Below, one piece after another: positions 54,867 to 63,534 of a stretch of DNA of 64,000 bases (position 1 is the stretch's first letter; every line of letters starts with the position of its first letter). The position numbers were made by a program, and so were the translations under genes. Source of the DNA: Halovivax ruber XH-70 (GTDB lineage Archaea > Halobacteriota > Halobacteria > Halobacteriales > Natrialbaceae); assembly GCF_000328525.1 (NCBI RefSeq), contig NC_019964.1:1860001-1924000 (forward strand), read 5' to 3'. Below the pieces are notes generated by a model that worked only from the letters and a program-made list of their open reading frames with translations, was not told where the DNA came from and did not search any database.

Positions 54867-55414
54867 GGTATCACTGGAATCGCGTATCGGCCGCCCGAAA
54901 CGGCGTCCATCCGTTCACCGCGGGACCACCACGTTCGGTTCGAGGCCGATCCCGCTGGCAGGTGGGTCCACCGAACGCTGTGGTCGCGTGATCGGCGACA
55001 CTGGGGACGGACGGACCAGCGCTGACGGAGAGGCTGACACACCATACTGTTCCTCGTGGTACCCGGGACGATCGAACCCGGATACCGCAAGCACCGATCG
55101 TTGGACAGATATCGGTGGTATTTAATATGGTTGTAATCCACACACATAAGCTTGCCCCCAAGGTGTTTATATGAGCTCTCGATTCGCCCCCTCGCTCCGG
55201 GGAATCAAGTTCGCAGGGGCAGCGTACCCGGACAACAAGAAGCGATGGCTAAAGCGGCGTGCCTGCACCTGCCACGTCTCGGGCCGGACGACTGGCGCGC
55301 GTCAACTTCCCCCATCCCCACTGGGTCGAATGTACCCGACCGGCGAGTCGGACGCACAGCTGATACCCCGAAGCAACCGCCGGGGCTATACGAGTGCACG
55401 GAGAAGGGGCCGAT
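54867..55414. other. 548-bp divergent gap with hairpin and promoters
   Basis: Towards prkA1 the gap holds a long leader with a hairpin at 55058-55086 and an AT-rich promoter (55118-55127). Towards the DUF5820 gene a second strong TATA-like box (gtttatatg, about 55164-55172) is followed by about 220 bp without a convincing gene; open frames there are basic. An unannotated RNA or a 5' leader in 55190-55414 is possible. Confidence 0.45.
55058..55086 (-). promoter_or_regulatory. Hairpin in the prkA1 leader
   Basis: On the minus strand GGTATCCGGG and CCCGGGTACC pair over 10 bp (one U-G pair) around a 9-nt loop TTCGATCGT. It would form near the 5' end of a leader of about 230 nt. The loop begins like a tRNA T-loop (TTCGATC) but no tRNA cloverleaf is present. 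Confidence 0.55.
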
Positions 55415-55822
55415 ATGACGCCGTCCACCGAACTTCCGCCCGGGTGGGTCGTCTGGGACGACGAGTCGGACGGACGAACGGTCTACGCCTACCGACCGGA
55501 CGTCTTCGACGGCAGCGAGTACCCCGCCCCCTGCCTTCCGGTGTGTTATCTGACCCACGGCGCCCGGACGCGCCGGCCCGGGCAGAACCCCACCGACCGG
55601 ACCGTCGACGACGACTGGTTCGTTACCCTCTATCTCGAACCCGAGGTGTACGTCGGGGACGTCGAGCGAGTCGGGTCGCAGGCCGACGCCGAGTCGACCG
55701 CCATCGACTTGCTGACGCGCTTCGCTGCCGGCGAGATCGACTACCGGGCCGCCTATCAGGTCCCCCGGGACCGCTACCTCGATCGGCTCGACGAGTTGAC
55801 CGGCCGATCGTCGACCCGATAG
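55415..55822 (+). CDS. DUF5820-type haloarchaeal protein
   Basis: The 135-residue protein reads MTPSTELPPGWVVWDDESDG, then YAYRPDVFDGSEYPAPCLPV, DDWFVTLYLEPEVYVGDVER and a helical end (IDYRAAYQVPRDRYLDRLDE). This is the small conserved family I know as DUF5820, restricted to halophilic archaea; function unknown. ATG 55415 is preferred to 55394 because homologues start close to PPGW. It precedes UPF0179 by 68 bp. Confidence 0.7.
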   Translation: MTPSTELPPGWVVWDDESDGRTVYAYRPDVFDGSEYPAPCLPVCYLTHGARTRRPGQNPTDRTVDDDWFVTLYLEPEVYVGDVERVGSQADAESTAIDLLTRFAAGEIDYRAAYQVPRDRYLDRLDELTGRSSTR

Positions 55823-55890
55823 CCGGGAACGGCGATCGACGAGGCGGTCGCCCCGTCGGGCTTAACCCGCCGCGGCGACTACGAGGATTC

Positions 55891-56337
55891 ATGTCGACGA
55901 TCACACTGCTCGGCGATCTACTGGCCGAGCCTGGCACGGAGTTCGTCTACGAAGGCGAAGCCGATGCCTGTGCCGGCTGTCCGTATCGGAGTCAATGTCT
56001 CACGCTGGAGTCCGGACGGCGGTATCGGGTAACCGACGTCAGAGAGAACGGCCAGTTACTCGAGTGTGCGATCCACGATCGCGGGGTCCGCGCCGTCGAA
56101 GTCGAGCCGACGACCGTCAGAGCGAACGTCCCCGAAGACGGCTCCTTCGCCGGAAGTACGGCTAGCCTCGCCGGACCGTGTCCCTACGTCGAGTGCCCGA
56201 GTCACGAATTGTGCGAGCCCGACGGCATCGAGCACGGAGCGTCGGCTCGCATCGCGACGGTCCACGGCGACCCACCCCACGACGTCTGTCACCTCGATCG
56301 CTCGCTCACCACGGTCGAGCTCGACCCCGACGGGTGA
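55891..56337 (+). CDS. UPF0179 family protein
   Basis: The 148-residue protein is the archaeal UPF0179 family: MSTITLLGDLLAEPGTEFVY, then Cys-rich clusters DACAGCPYRSQCLTLESGRR and GPCPYVECPSHELCEPDGIE, and a final region with HDVCHLDRSLTTVELD. The cysteines suggest an iron-sulfur or zinc site. Its function is not established. ATG 55891 is used. Confidence 0.92.
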   Translation: MSTITLLGDLLAEPGTEFVYEGEADACAGCPYRSQCLTLESGRRYRVTDVRENGQLLECAIHDRGVRAVEVEPTTVRANVPEDGSFAGSTASLAGPCPYVECPSHELCEPDGIEHGASARIATVHGDPPHDVCHLDRSLTTVELDPDG

Positions 56338-56517
56338 GTGCTCGGCGCCCGACCACCGATCGTCGGACAGCGACCCGTATTTAACTGCGCGATCTGGACA
56401 CCCTGAGGCGTTTTGCAGTCGACTTCCCAGCCTCTGCTGCGAGACACAGTTCGTGGACACCCGCTCTCGTGGGCCCACCAGCCCGCTGTCGTGGGCTCAC
56501 CGCTGTGGCTCGCGCGC

Positions 56518-56970
56518 ATGGTTCCGGAGATCACCCTGCTCGGCGCGTCGCTCGCTCTCGGCGTGAGTTCCGGCCTCCTCGCCCACGAAGGAACCCACGC
56601 CCTCGCCCTCCACCTGAGCGGCATTCCGTACCGTGTGAAGATCCTCCCTCACCGCGATGGCCACCCAATCAGGTGGCTCGCGCGGACGCCCTGGGCAGTG
56701 GTGTTGCCCGCTCCCCGACCCGCCACGCCCACCTGGGCGATCCAACTTGGTGCTCTCGCCCCACTGCTCCTCGCTGTCCCACTCTTCACACTGGCTGCGC
56801 TCGGCCACACGCCGACGGCAACCTCCCCCGTCCAGCTGTCGTTCGCGCTCGGCTGGTTCGCCTGTGCGATCCCGAGTCCACAGGACTTCTCGGTCGCGTT
56901 CTACGCCGACCAGGCGCTCGAATCCGTCGCGCTCGATGACGCCGAGAGCGGTACCGGGACACACCGATGA
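56518..56970 (+). CDS. Membrane protein with HExxH-like motif
   Basis: The 150-residue protein has about four spans and an HEGTH motif in LLAHEGTHALALHLSG (about residues 20-35 from this start), which fits zinc binding by a membrane metalloprotease of the M50/DUF3267 type. The third zinc ligand is not clear: an Asp in SPQDFSVAFYAD is possible. ATG 56518 is preferred to upstream GTG codons that would add a Leu/Ser-rich lead. Followed after 82 bp by the cold-shock gene. Confidence 0.6.
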   Translation: MVPEITLLGASLALGVSSGLLAHEGTHALALHLSGIPYRVKILPHRDGHPIRWLARTPWAVVLPAPRPATPTWAIQLGALAPLLLAVPLFTLAALGHTPTATSPVQLSFALGWFACAIPSPQDFSVAFYADQALESVALDDAESGTGTHR

Positions 56971-57052
56971 TCACCGCAGTCGCGTCGTGTGTTCACGCGA
57001 CAACGGCACCCACGCAAGTCTTATCCGTGGCCCGGCGTTGTGTTTAGAAGCA

Positions 57053-57247
57053 ATGGCAGAAGGCAACGTTGATTTCTTCAACGACACAGGCGGCTACGGT
57101 TTCATCGAGACTGACGACGCGGACGATGACGTTTTCTTCCACATGGAAGACGTTGGCGGTCCGGACCTCGAAGAAGGCACAGAGATCGAATTCGACATCG
57201 AACAGGCCCCCAAGGGCCCCCGGGCGACCAACGTCACCCGCCTGTAA
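57053..57247 (+). CDS. Cold-shock protein, CspA family
   Basis: The 64-residue protein has the RNP1-like GYGFIE (residues about 14-19) and RNP2-like DVFFHMED (26-33), and the typical ending GPRATNVTRL. It binds single-stranded nucleic acid and opens RNA structure. The promoter box (tcttatcc, about 57020) is 30 nt upstream of the ATG. It is unusually acidic, as expected for haloarchaea. Single gene. Confidence 0.95.
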   Translation: MAEGNVDFFNDTGGYGFIETDDADDDVFFHMEDVGGPDLEEGTEIEFDIEQAPKGPRATNVTRL

Positions 57248-57358
57248 CACGGCGAGCGTTTTCCCGGCCAAATTTCTTCACGACGCAGAATGGGACGAGC
57301 GACGGCTACGCACGCTCCGCGTTGCGATGCACACACCTCTCGAACTGTAGCGGTACGC

Positions 57359-57751
57359 TTACTCCGGGTTGCGACGTTGCACACGCTCCGAACGGCGATC
57401 GGTGTCGTCGATAAGCAAGGTGGCCACGTCGTGGATATTCCGCGTCTCCAGGAGTAACTCGGCCGCCGTCCGCAAGGTGAATGAGGCGTCGAGCTCGACA
57501 CCGCTGGCCCGCGCGTAACACGCGAGCCAGTCGTTCATCGCTCCCTCCAGGGCATCGTACTCGGCTGAGGAAAACTGAACGAACCGACCACCCGTTCGAC
57601 CTTCTACGTAGAGCCAGATGGCCTGTCCGGCACCCTCACGGAGGTATCGTTGTTCCGGATCAGATGCCGACCAGTCGTCGAGCTCAAAGCGCCGGCGATC
57701 CCGCTCGGCCTGCCGGGCCAGCGCCAAAATGCGTGCGCCACAATGTTTCAT
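57359..57751 (-). CDS. Conserved haloarchaeal hypothetical protein
   Basis: The 130-residue protein reads MKHCGARILALARQAERDRR, YLREGAGQAIWLYVEGRTGG, RFVQFSSAEYDALEGAMNDW and a charged end (DDTDRRSERVQRRNPE). No motif recognised. A 22-bp tandem repeat lies directly upstream in its promoter region (57755-57809). It is divergent from nothing and convergent with the cold-shock gene. Confidence 0.65.
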   Translation of the reverse strand: MKHCGARILALARQAERDRRRFELDDWSASDPEQRYLREGAGQAIWLYVEGRTGGRFVQFSSAEYDALEGAMNDWLACYARASGVELDASFTLRTAAELLLETRNIHDVATLLIDDTDRRSERVQRRNPE

Positions 57752-57754
57752 GAG

Positions 57755-57809
57755 TTCGTGTCCAGTGTCCCATCGGTTCGTATCCAGTGTCCCATCGGTT
57801 CGTCTCCAG
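57755..57809. repeat. 22-bp tandem repeat, 2.5 copies
   Basis: The unit TTCGTATCCAGTGTCCCATC plus GG occurs at 57755-57776 (one base different), 57777-57798 and in part at 57799-57809. It lies just before the start codon of the gene at 57751 and after the end of the FixCX gene. Confidence 0.9.
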
Positions 57810-57838
57810 CCGTGATTGCACGGAATCGACGCTGTGGA

Positions 57839-59518
57839 CTATCCCTGTTTAAACTCGACTCCTTTGTTGCCGCTCGGGTGTTCCCACTCGGTGTCGGCGA
57901 CGACGGCGCAGGTTCCACACTCGACACAGGGTTGCGTGTCGAGACTGACGAGCCGTTCTGTCGAGCCGTTCGTCTCGACGACTTCGGAGCGATAACAGCC
58001 GCCGCCGAAGTCCTCGGCGCTGACCGGACAGGCCGCGACCGCCGCGCCGCTTGCCTCGTAGGATTCGTCCAGCAACCGAATGTGCGGGTTACCGACGTCC
58101 GTATCGTACGTGAGGTCGCCGATTCGCTCGGCGAGTGCCGGGGGTTCGACCGGGGAGTCCCAGTGAACCGTCCGGCCGAGTTCCTCGCCGAGGACCGTCG
58201 GCAGGGTCACGTACCCGGTGCTGGTATCGGGGAGCATACCGACGAGGAACGGGGAGTTGTACGCCTTCTCGAGTAGCTTCGCCGAGAGCCGATTCGTCGC
58301 GGCGACGCGACCAACTTTCGATTTGAGAAGGCCGTTCGTCACGCGCTCGACGAGATCGTGTTCGCCGAGTTTGCTCGCGAGGCGATAGCGCCGGGGACGG
58401 AGCTTGTCCATCGTGCCGGATTTTTCCAGCATGTCGACGTAGCTGCGCCCAGCCGCGTCCGGCGCCGACTCGGTGCGGGTGCTCGCGAACGCGTCGGCGG
58501 CGAGCGCACCCGCGGAGACAGCGTGGTTCATCCCCTTGATGATCGGGCCCTGGGCCTGCATCTGCCCGGCGGCGTCGCCGACCAGGAGGAGCCGTCCGCG
58601 GTAGGGTGACGGGTGGGCCACCTTCTTCGAGTCGGGCACCAGTTTCGCGCTGTACTCACGCTCGTGGTACTCGTCGCCGAGCCACTGTGCGAGCAGCGGG
58701 TGAGTGAGCAAGGCGTCGAGTAACTCGTGTGGATTGGCCTCCTGGGCCACCAGGCTGTCTAAGTGGAACACGGTCCCGATGGACAGGGACTCCTCGTTGG
58801 TGTAGAGGAAGCCGCCGCCGCGAACCCCCTCGAAGAGGTCGCCCGAGAAGAGGTGAGCCGCGCCTTCGTTCTCGCCGACATCGAAGCGATCGGCGATCGC
58901 GTCGGGATCCATCTCGACGACTGCTTTGACACCCTGGAACCACTCGTCGGGTTCGTCCCAGTCCATCAGGCCTGCGTCGCGCGCGAGTTCGGAGTTGACG
59001 CCGTCCGCCGCGACGATCACGTCTGCGGTGATCGGATCGAGTTCGTCGAAGGTGACACCGACGATCTCGCCGTTCTCGCGTAGCAACCCGTTGGCGCGAA
59101 CGCCCGTCAAGACGCCGCCGCCCGTCTCGCTCGTCTTCTCGTGGACACGATCTTCGAGCCACGAGTCCATCTTGCGTCGGAGGACGGCGTCACACCAGTC
59201 GGTGTCGTGTTCGTGGAGGTCCTCGAGCGAGATCGACTTCACCTTGTTTCCGGCGACGTTGTGGATCTCGTAGTCGGTCACGGGGCGTTCGGCCGCGTGC
59301 TCGCGGAAGCCGTCGAAGAGGTCGTCCATCGTGTACGGCGCGGACTGCTCCGCGTAGACCAGTCCGCCGGAGACGTTCTTCGATCCCGACTCCACCCCGC
59401 GTTCCAGCACCAGTGTCTCTACCCCGTGATCCGCCAGTCGCGCCGCGGCTGCGGCCCCGCCCGGCCCACAGCCGACGACGATCGCCTCGTAGTGTTCGTA
59501 CTCGTCAGTGTCAGTCAT
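57839..59518 (-). CDS. fixC: Electron-transfer flavoprotein:quinone oxidoreductase-like FixC fused to FixX
   Basis: The 559-residue protein is FixC-like: N-terminal FAD Rossmann motif VVGCGPGGAAAAARLADHGV (about 14-33), then NVSGGLVYAE, AADGVNSELAR and GDAAGQMQAQGPIIKGMNHA. The end has the FixX ferredoxin-like domain with AACPVSAEDF and QPCVECGTCAVVADTEWEHP, its cysteines holding one cluster. It takes electrons from EtfAB and passes them to quinone. Its start overlaps the stop of etfA. The fusion of FixC with FixX is the notable point; separate genes are more common in bacteria. Confidence 0.9.
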   Translation of the reverse strand: MTDTDEYEHYEAIVVGCGPGGAAAAARLADHGVETLVLERGVESGSKNVSGGLVYAEQSAPYTMDDLFDGFREHAAERPVTDYEIHNVAGNKVKSISLEDLHEHDTDWCDAVLRRKMDSWLEDRVHEKTSETGGGVLTGVRANGLLRENGEIVGVTFDELDPITADVIVAADGVNSELARDAGLMDWDEPDEWFQGVKAVVEMDPDAIADRFDVGENEGAAHLFSGDLFEGVRGGGFLYTNEESLSIGTVFHLDSLVAQEANPHELLDALLTHPLLAQWLGDEYHEREYSAKLVPDSKKVAHPSPYRGRLLLVGDAAGQMQAQGPIIKGMNHAVSAGALAADAFASTRTESAPDAAGRSYVDMLEKSGTMDKLRPRRYRLASKLGEHDLVERVTNGLLKSKVGRVAATNRLSAKLLEKAYNSPFLVGMLPDTSTGYVTLPTVLGEELGRTVHWDSPVEPPALAERIGDLTYDTDVGNPHIRLLDESYEASGAAVAACPVSAEDFGGGCYRSEVVETNGSTERLVSLDTQPCVECGTCAVVADTEWEHPSGNKGVEFKQG

Positions 59519-61122
59519 CAGTCCTCACCTCCGTCCGCGACGGCCTCGACGTTCAACTCGCCACTCTCGACCGCCTCGATCAGGTGCGGAAGGACCTCGA
59601 AGAGGTCGCCCTCGACGAAGTAGTCCGAAAAGTCCCGGATCCGCGCATCCGGGTTGGTGTTGATCGCGACGATCGTGTCCGACTCGTCCATCCCGACCTT
59701 GTGCTGGACGGCGCCCGAGACGCCGGCCGCAACGTAGAGGTCGGGGGCGACCTCCTGACCGGTCTCGCCGATCTGACGATCCTCACCAGTGTACTGCTCG
59801 ACGTGCCCGTCGAACTGGTAGGACGACGTCACGATACCGCGCGTGATGCCGAACGCCGCGTCCTCGAACGCGTCGGCGAGGTCGAGGCCGAGTTCGATGC
59901 CCTCCGTCGGCGCGTCGCCGATCCCGCGACCGAGACAAACGACCACGTCGTGACCGGTGAGGTCGACGCCCTCGTCGAGTTCGTCGGACTCCTCGACCGT
60001 GACGGCGAACCACTCGTCGGCCAGATCCATGTCGTGTTCGACGACCAGCCCCTCGCGGTCGGGGTCGGGCTCCGGAACGTCGAACGTTCCCGGAATGACC
60101 GACGCTCCCTGCGGGTGAAAGTCCCGGTCGGGATTGTCGAGACAGAGGATCGTCGAGTACTCGAACCCGGAGAAGTCCGGGCGCTTCATGTGGAGTACCT
60201 TCTCGAACACTTTCTTCTCGCCGGGTTCGCCCGTCTTGACGGGATTCGAGATCTTCTCTTCCTCGATGAAGAGGTCGGAACAGTCCGAGGCCAGCCCGGA
60301 GTCGAGTTCGGCCTGGACCGTCGCCGAGAGGTCGCGGCCGTTGTTCGTCGCCGGGAAGAGCGCGTAGCGCGGTTTGTCGTAGTCGTACCAGCTGTCGTCG
60401 TCGAACGTCCCCTCACCGCGTGCCATGTGCGACGCAATGTGCGTGTACGGCGTGTTGAGGAAGCGCCCGAGTCGGTCGTCGTCGTGGAAGACGGCGACGT
60501 CCGCGCCGTACTGGATCGCCTCCTCGGCGTGGGTTCGACAGTCGTCGCCCATCAGATACGCGACGACCTGTTCGTCGTCGCCGTAGTCCGCGGCGTACTC
60601 GTCCATCAACTCGCGGGCTTTGCCGAGCATCTCCTTCGAGACGTCGAGCAACTCGCCCTGCTGGGTCTCACAGAAGACCCACATGTCCTCGTAGTGGCCA
60701 CCCTGGAGCGCCCGAATGTGCTTCTTGTCCCGGGTCGGGTGGCTGAGGCCGTCGTCTTCGTCCTCGTCGTCGGCAGCGTCGTCAGTTTCATCTTCGTCAG
60801 CCGATTCGTCCGTTTCCGCTTCGTCGGCCGATTCCCCTTCATCGGCCGATTCGTCGGCCGCGTCGGACTCGTCGCCGGGTTCCTCGTCTGCCGCCGTTTC
60901 GTCGGCATCGTCGGGCTCCTCGTACTCGCCCTCCGTCTCTGGTTCGTCGACCTCGCCTGCCTCGCGGAGTTCGTCCATCCGCGCCTCGATGGCCTCGCGC
61001 GCCGTCTTTCGATCCTGGCTCTCGCGTTCGTCTTCGAGGGCGGCGCTCAGCGTTTCGAGATCGTCGACGTCGGCCAGTACCTCTCGCAGTGCAGCCACCG
61101 TGTGTTCGTCGGGGTTCACCAT
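59518..61122 (-). CDS. etfA: Electron transfer flavoprotein alpha subunit with long N-terminal extension
   Basis: The 534-residue protein has the EtfA core in its second half: the FAD-binding CLGRGIGDAPTEGIELGLDL, RQIGETGQEVAPDLYVAAGV, GVSGAVQHKVGMDESDTIVA and INTNPDARIRDFSDYFVEGD. The first 130 residues are a helical segment plus a Glu/Asp/Ala linker; usual EtfA is about 320 residues. ATG 61122 is preferred to GTG 61128. It lies between etfB and fixCX. The extension may bind another protein (inference). Confidence 0.9.
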   Translation of the reverse strand: MVNPDEHTVAALREVLADVDDLETLSAALEDERESQDRKTAREAIEARMDELREAGEVDEPETEGEYEEPDDADETAADEEPGDESDAADESADEGESADEAETDESADEDETDDAADDEDEDDGLSHPTRDKKHIRALQGGHYEDMWVFCETQQGELLDVSKEMLGKARELMDEYAADYGDDEQVVAYLMGDDCRTHAEEAIQYGADVAVFHDDDRLGRFLNTPYTHIASHMARGEGTFDDDSWYDYDKPRYALFPATNNGRDLSATVQAELDSGLASDCSDLFIEEEKISNPVKTGEPGEKKVFEKVLHMKRPDFSGFEYSTILCLDNPDRDFHPQGASVIPGTFDVPEPDPDREGLVVEHDMDLADEWFAVTVEESDELDEGVDLTGHDVVVCLGRGIGDAPTEGIELGLDLADAFEDAAFGITRGIVTSSYQFDGHVEQYTGEDRQIGETGQEVAPDLYVAAGVSGAVQHKVGMDESDTIVAINTNPDARIRDFSDYFVEGDLFEVLPHLIEAVESGELNVEAVADGGED

Positions 61123-61124
61123 GG

Positions 61125-61991
61125 TCACTCACCCCCCGCGGCGAACGGTTGCATCTCCTCTAGCACCGAAGCCATCCCCGCTTCGTCGGCGGGATCGACC
61201 ATCGTCGCCTCGCGCTCCGACGGCGCCTTCGGAATCGGATCGACCGACGAGACGATCGTCGGCGAGCCGTCGAGACCGATGCTTTCCGGATCGAGGTTCA
61301 GATCCTGGTGATCCCAGACGGTGACGTGGTCCTCGTAGTCTTCGGCGCGCTCTCGCGTCTCGCGACGCAGCTGTTTGTGTTCGAGGCGGTGAGCGGCCTT
61401 CCGGTAGGACGGTTCGAACTCCGGATCCGCGACGACGAAACTCGGCACCGGCGCGTCGACCGTCTCGATCTCGTCGACGTCGCCCTCGACGAGCCGTTTG
61501 GCTCGCAAGCGACCCGCCTCCGGTTCGATGTCGAGTGCGAGTGCGTGCGTGATCATCGGCCACTCCATCGCCCAGGCCGTCTGCGGACCGGTGTGGCCGG
61601 TCTCGCCGTCTGCCGTCTTGAAGCCCGCGAACACCAGGTCGATGTCGCCGACTTCCTCCTGGTACTTCTCGAGACCGGCACTAAGCGTGATCGCCGTCGC
61701 CCAGGTGTCCGCAGCCGCGCATTCACGATCGGACAGCAGGTACAGATCGTCGGCATAGACCGACTCCATCGCCTCGCCCAGCACCTCCTTGTAGCCGGGC
61801 GGCCCCATACTCATGACCGAGACGTGGCCCCCGTGACGGACGCGCGTCTGCAGCGCTGCCTGCAGTGCGAACGCGTCGTTCGGGTTCATCACCGTCGGCG
61901 TCTTGCCACGTTCGAGGTGCCCCTCCTCGTTGAAGGAGACGGCTCCCTCGCTGAAGTCCGGGACACCTTTGGTCAGGACTACCGACCGCAC
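61125..61991 (-). CDS. etfB: Electron transfer flavoprotein beta subunit
   Basis: The 288-residue protein starts at GTG 61991 with VRSVVLTKGVPDFSEGAVSF, the usual EtfB N-terminus (VLVKxVPD). Motifs: MNPNDAFALQAAL, VMSMGPPGYKEVL and DLVFAGFKTADGETGHTGPQ (AMP/FAD pocket), then a C-terminal arm that contacts the dehydrogenase. A longer frame to 62147 is not used because its lead is Arg/Pro-rich. With EtfA it carries electrons from dehydrogenases to FixCX. It is the first gene of the operon. Confidence 0.9.
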   Translation of the reverse strand: MRSVVLTKGVPDFSEGAVSFNEEGHLERGKTPTVMNPNDAFALQAALQTRVRHGGHVSVMSMGPPGYKEVLGEAMESVYADDLYLLSDRECAAADTWATAITLSAGLEKYQEEVGDIDLVFAGFKTADGETGHTGPQTAWAMEWPMITHALALDIEPEAGRLRAKRLVEGDVDEIETVDAPVPSFVVADPEFEPSYRKAAHRLEHKQLRRETRERAEDYEDHVTVWDHQDLNLDPESIGLDGSPTIVSSVDPIPKAPSEREATMVDPADEAGMASVLEEMQPFAAGGE

Positions 61992-62323
61992 GGTACACCT
62001 CGCATTCGTTCCACGGTCACTCGTCCCATGCTCGTGTTTCCCTATCGAAGGAATCGGTAATAAGATGCGGGGGTGACAATCGGCATCCAAGACAGGTTCT
62101 GGCGGAAAACGTACCAGTTCCTTGGCTATTTTCGGAGCGGGTTGCAACCGTTCTCTCGAGCGGCACGTGCGAAAACGTGACCAGAAAAGCCAGCAACCAG
62201 ACCCGATTCAGCCACGAATTGTGGAACAGGACTCGGAGCCGCCGCTATCGATGGCCTCGTCACCACTCGGTAACCGCTCGACTGCAGAGAAGACCGCCGT
62301 CTCGGAGGCTGCGACGCGTGCAT
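61992..62323. other. 332-bp gap before the etf operon
   Basis: It holds the promoter of the minus-strand etf operon and the 3' end flank of the bactofilin-like gene. No gene is supported on either strand, and no palindrome stands out. Confidence 0.4.
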
Positions 62324-63187
62324 TCAATCCGCTTCGGGACGCGGATCGTTCTGCATCGTGATCTGGCCCGCCGCGCGCATGACGCCGTCGACGACGGTGT
62401 CACTCCCGAGTTCGAGTTCGCCACAGGAGATGTCACCGAGGACTCTCACTCCCTCGTCGAGTGTGATCGAGCCGTCTCGAGTCGTCACGTCACCGTGGAC
62501 GATCGTGTTCCGGTCGATTTGGATGTCACCCCTGGCACGAAGACTCCCGTAGAGTTCCGTCTCGCTGCCGACGTCGATCGATTCGGCTCGAATGTTGCCG
62601 TGTAAGCGACAGTCGTCGCCGATCCGTGCAGGCGTCGAAACCCGCCAGGCGTCGTCGCTGACGGTCCCGTTCGCCGGGACGACGAGCGGTTCCGCCTCCG
62701 GGTCGTCCGCAGCGTCCTCGTCGATCAGTTCGTCGATCAATCGCTGGGCGGCGTCCTCGTCACCGACCACGAGCAGGTGTTTGAGGTAGACGAACAGGAA
62801 CACGATCGTCGGCATCGGGTTCCGGATGACGATCCAGCCGTTGGCTTCGAATCCCTCCTCGATGTCGACGTCATCGCCGATGTCTAAGTCCCCCGCGACC
62901 ATGAGTTCGCCGCCGATGTGGACGCGCTCACCGAGGTAGGCGTCCCCGCCGACGAGCACGCTCTCGGCGACGTCGCTCCACATGTCCAGGCGGCAATCGC
63001 CGTCCGCTTCGATGGCGCCACCGAATCTGACTCCCTCGCTCGCGACGACGTTTCGGCCACGGACGCCGAACTCGACCGACGACCGCGTCCCGAGGAGGAC
63101 GTCCCCGTCGGTGACCAGGTCGCGTTCCTGGGCTTCGGTTCCATCTGGAACGACGAGTTCGTCGAGTGGCGCTCCGTGTCCCGGCAC
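62324..63187 (-). CDS. Bactofilin-like polymer-forming protein
   Basis: The 287-residue protein is built of short beta-helix turns with repeated Val/Ile-Gly-Asp/Glu steps (SVLVGGDAYLGERVHIGGEL, then MVAGDLDIGDDVDIEEGFEA; RVLGDISCGELELGSDTVVD), the pattern of bactofilins and polymer-forming cytoskeletal proteins. A hydrophobic segment (PTIVFLFVYLKHLLVVG) interrupts the middle, so it may attach to the membrane. About 33 residues from it an acidic loop follows. It may form filaments or a scaffold; not demonstrated. Confidence 0.75.
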   Translation of the reverse strand: MPGHGAPLDELVVPDGTEAQERDLVTDGDVLLGTRSSVEFGVRGRNVVASEGVRFGGAIEADGDCRLDMWSDVAESVLVGGDAYLGERVHIGGELMVAGDLDIGDDVDIEEGFEANGWIVIRNPMPTIVFLFVYLKHLLVVGDEDAAQRLIDELIDEDAADDPEAEPLVVPANGTVSDDAWRVSTPARIGDDCRLHGNIRAESIDVGSETELYGSLRARGDIQIDRNTIVHGDVTTRDGSITLDEGVRVLGDISCGELELGSDTVVDGVMRAAGQITMQNDPRPEAD

Positions 63188-63295
63188 AACCGAAACCCGC
63201 GTGCCGAACCCTAATAAACGGCCGTCAGACGGGCGGCAGACGAGAACTGGGACCCAGTCGACTCGTTTTTGTGCCGACCGTGCGTAGCGCCACTG

Positions 63296-63493
63296 ATGAC
63301 TTCACTCGCGTTCGACGAGGACGGCGTCGACGTCGTTTACGAAGGGACGGAGTTCCGACTCGAAAAGGTACTCATCGAGGAGGCTACGGACAAACGATAC
63401 TACGACGTGACCGACCACGAAGTATTACAGATCGTCGCCGAGCACCCAGAACTCACCGGGGAACCGAGACGTATCGGGGATATCGTCGGCTGA
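63296..63493 (+). CDS. DUF5800-type small haloarchaeal protein
   Basis: The 65-residue acidic protein reads MTSLAFDEDGVDVVYEGTEF, RLEKVLIEEATDKRYYDVTD and HEVLQIVAEHPELTGEPRRI. This is the small conserved haloarchaeal family I know as DUF5800; function unknown. A T-run (gtttttgtg, about 63265-63273) 28 nt before ATG 63296 gives a leaderless promoter and decides the start. Divergent from the bactofilin-like gene. Confidence 0.75.
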   Translation: MTSLAFDEDGVDVVYEGTEFRLEKVLIEEATDKRYYDVTDHEVLQIVAEHPELTGEPRRIGDIVG

Positions 63494-63534
63494 ACCCCGT
63501 CGATCGCGACGGCCGTACCCCCGTCGCGAATCGG

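Noticed and set aside
55058-55086. TTCGATC loop in the hairpin suggested a tRNA
   Set aside because: The loop is 9 nt, not 7, and no acceptor, D or anticodon arms are present.
55152-55418. Basic frames in the prkA leader gap
   Set aside because: Arg/Pro-rich composition atypical of halophile proteins; more likely noncoding.
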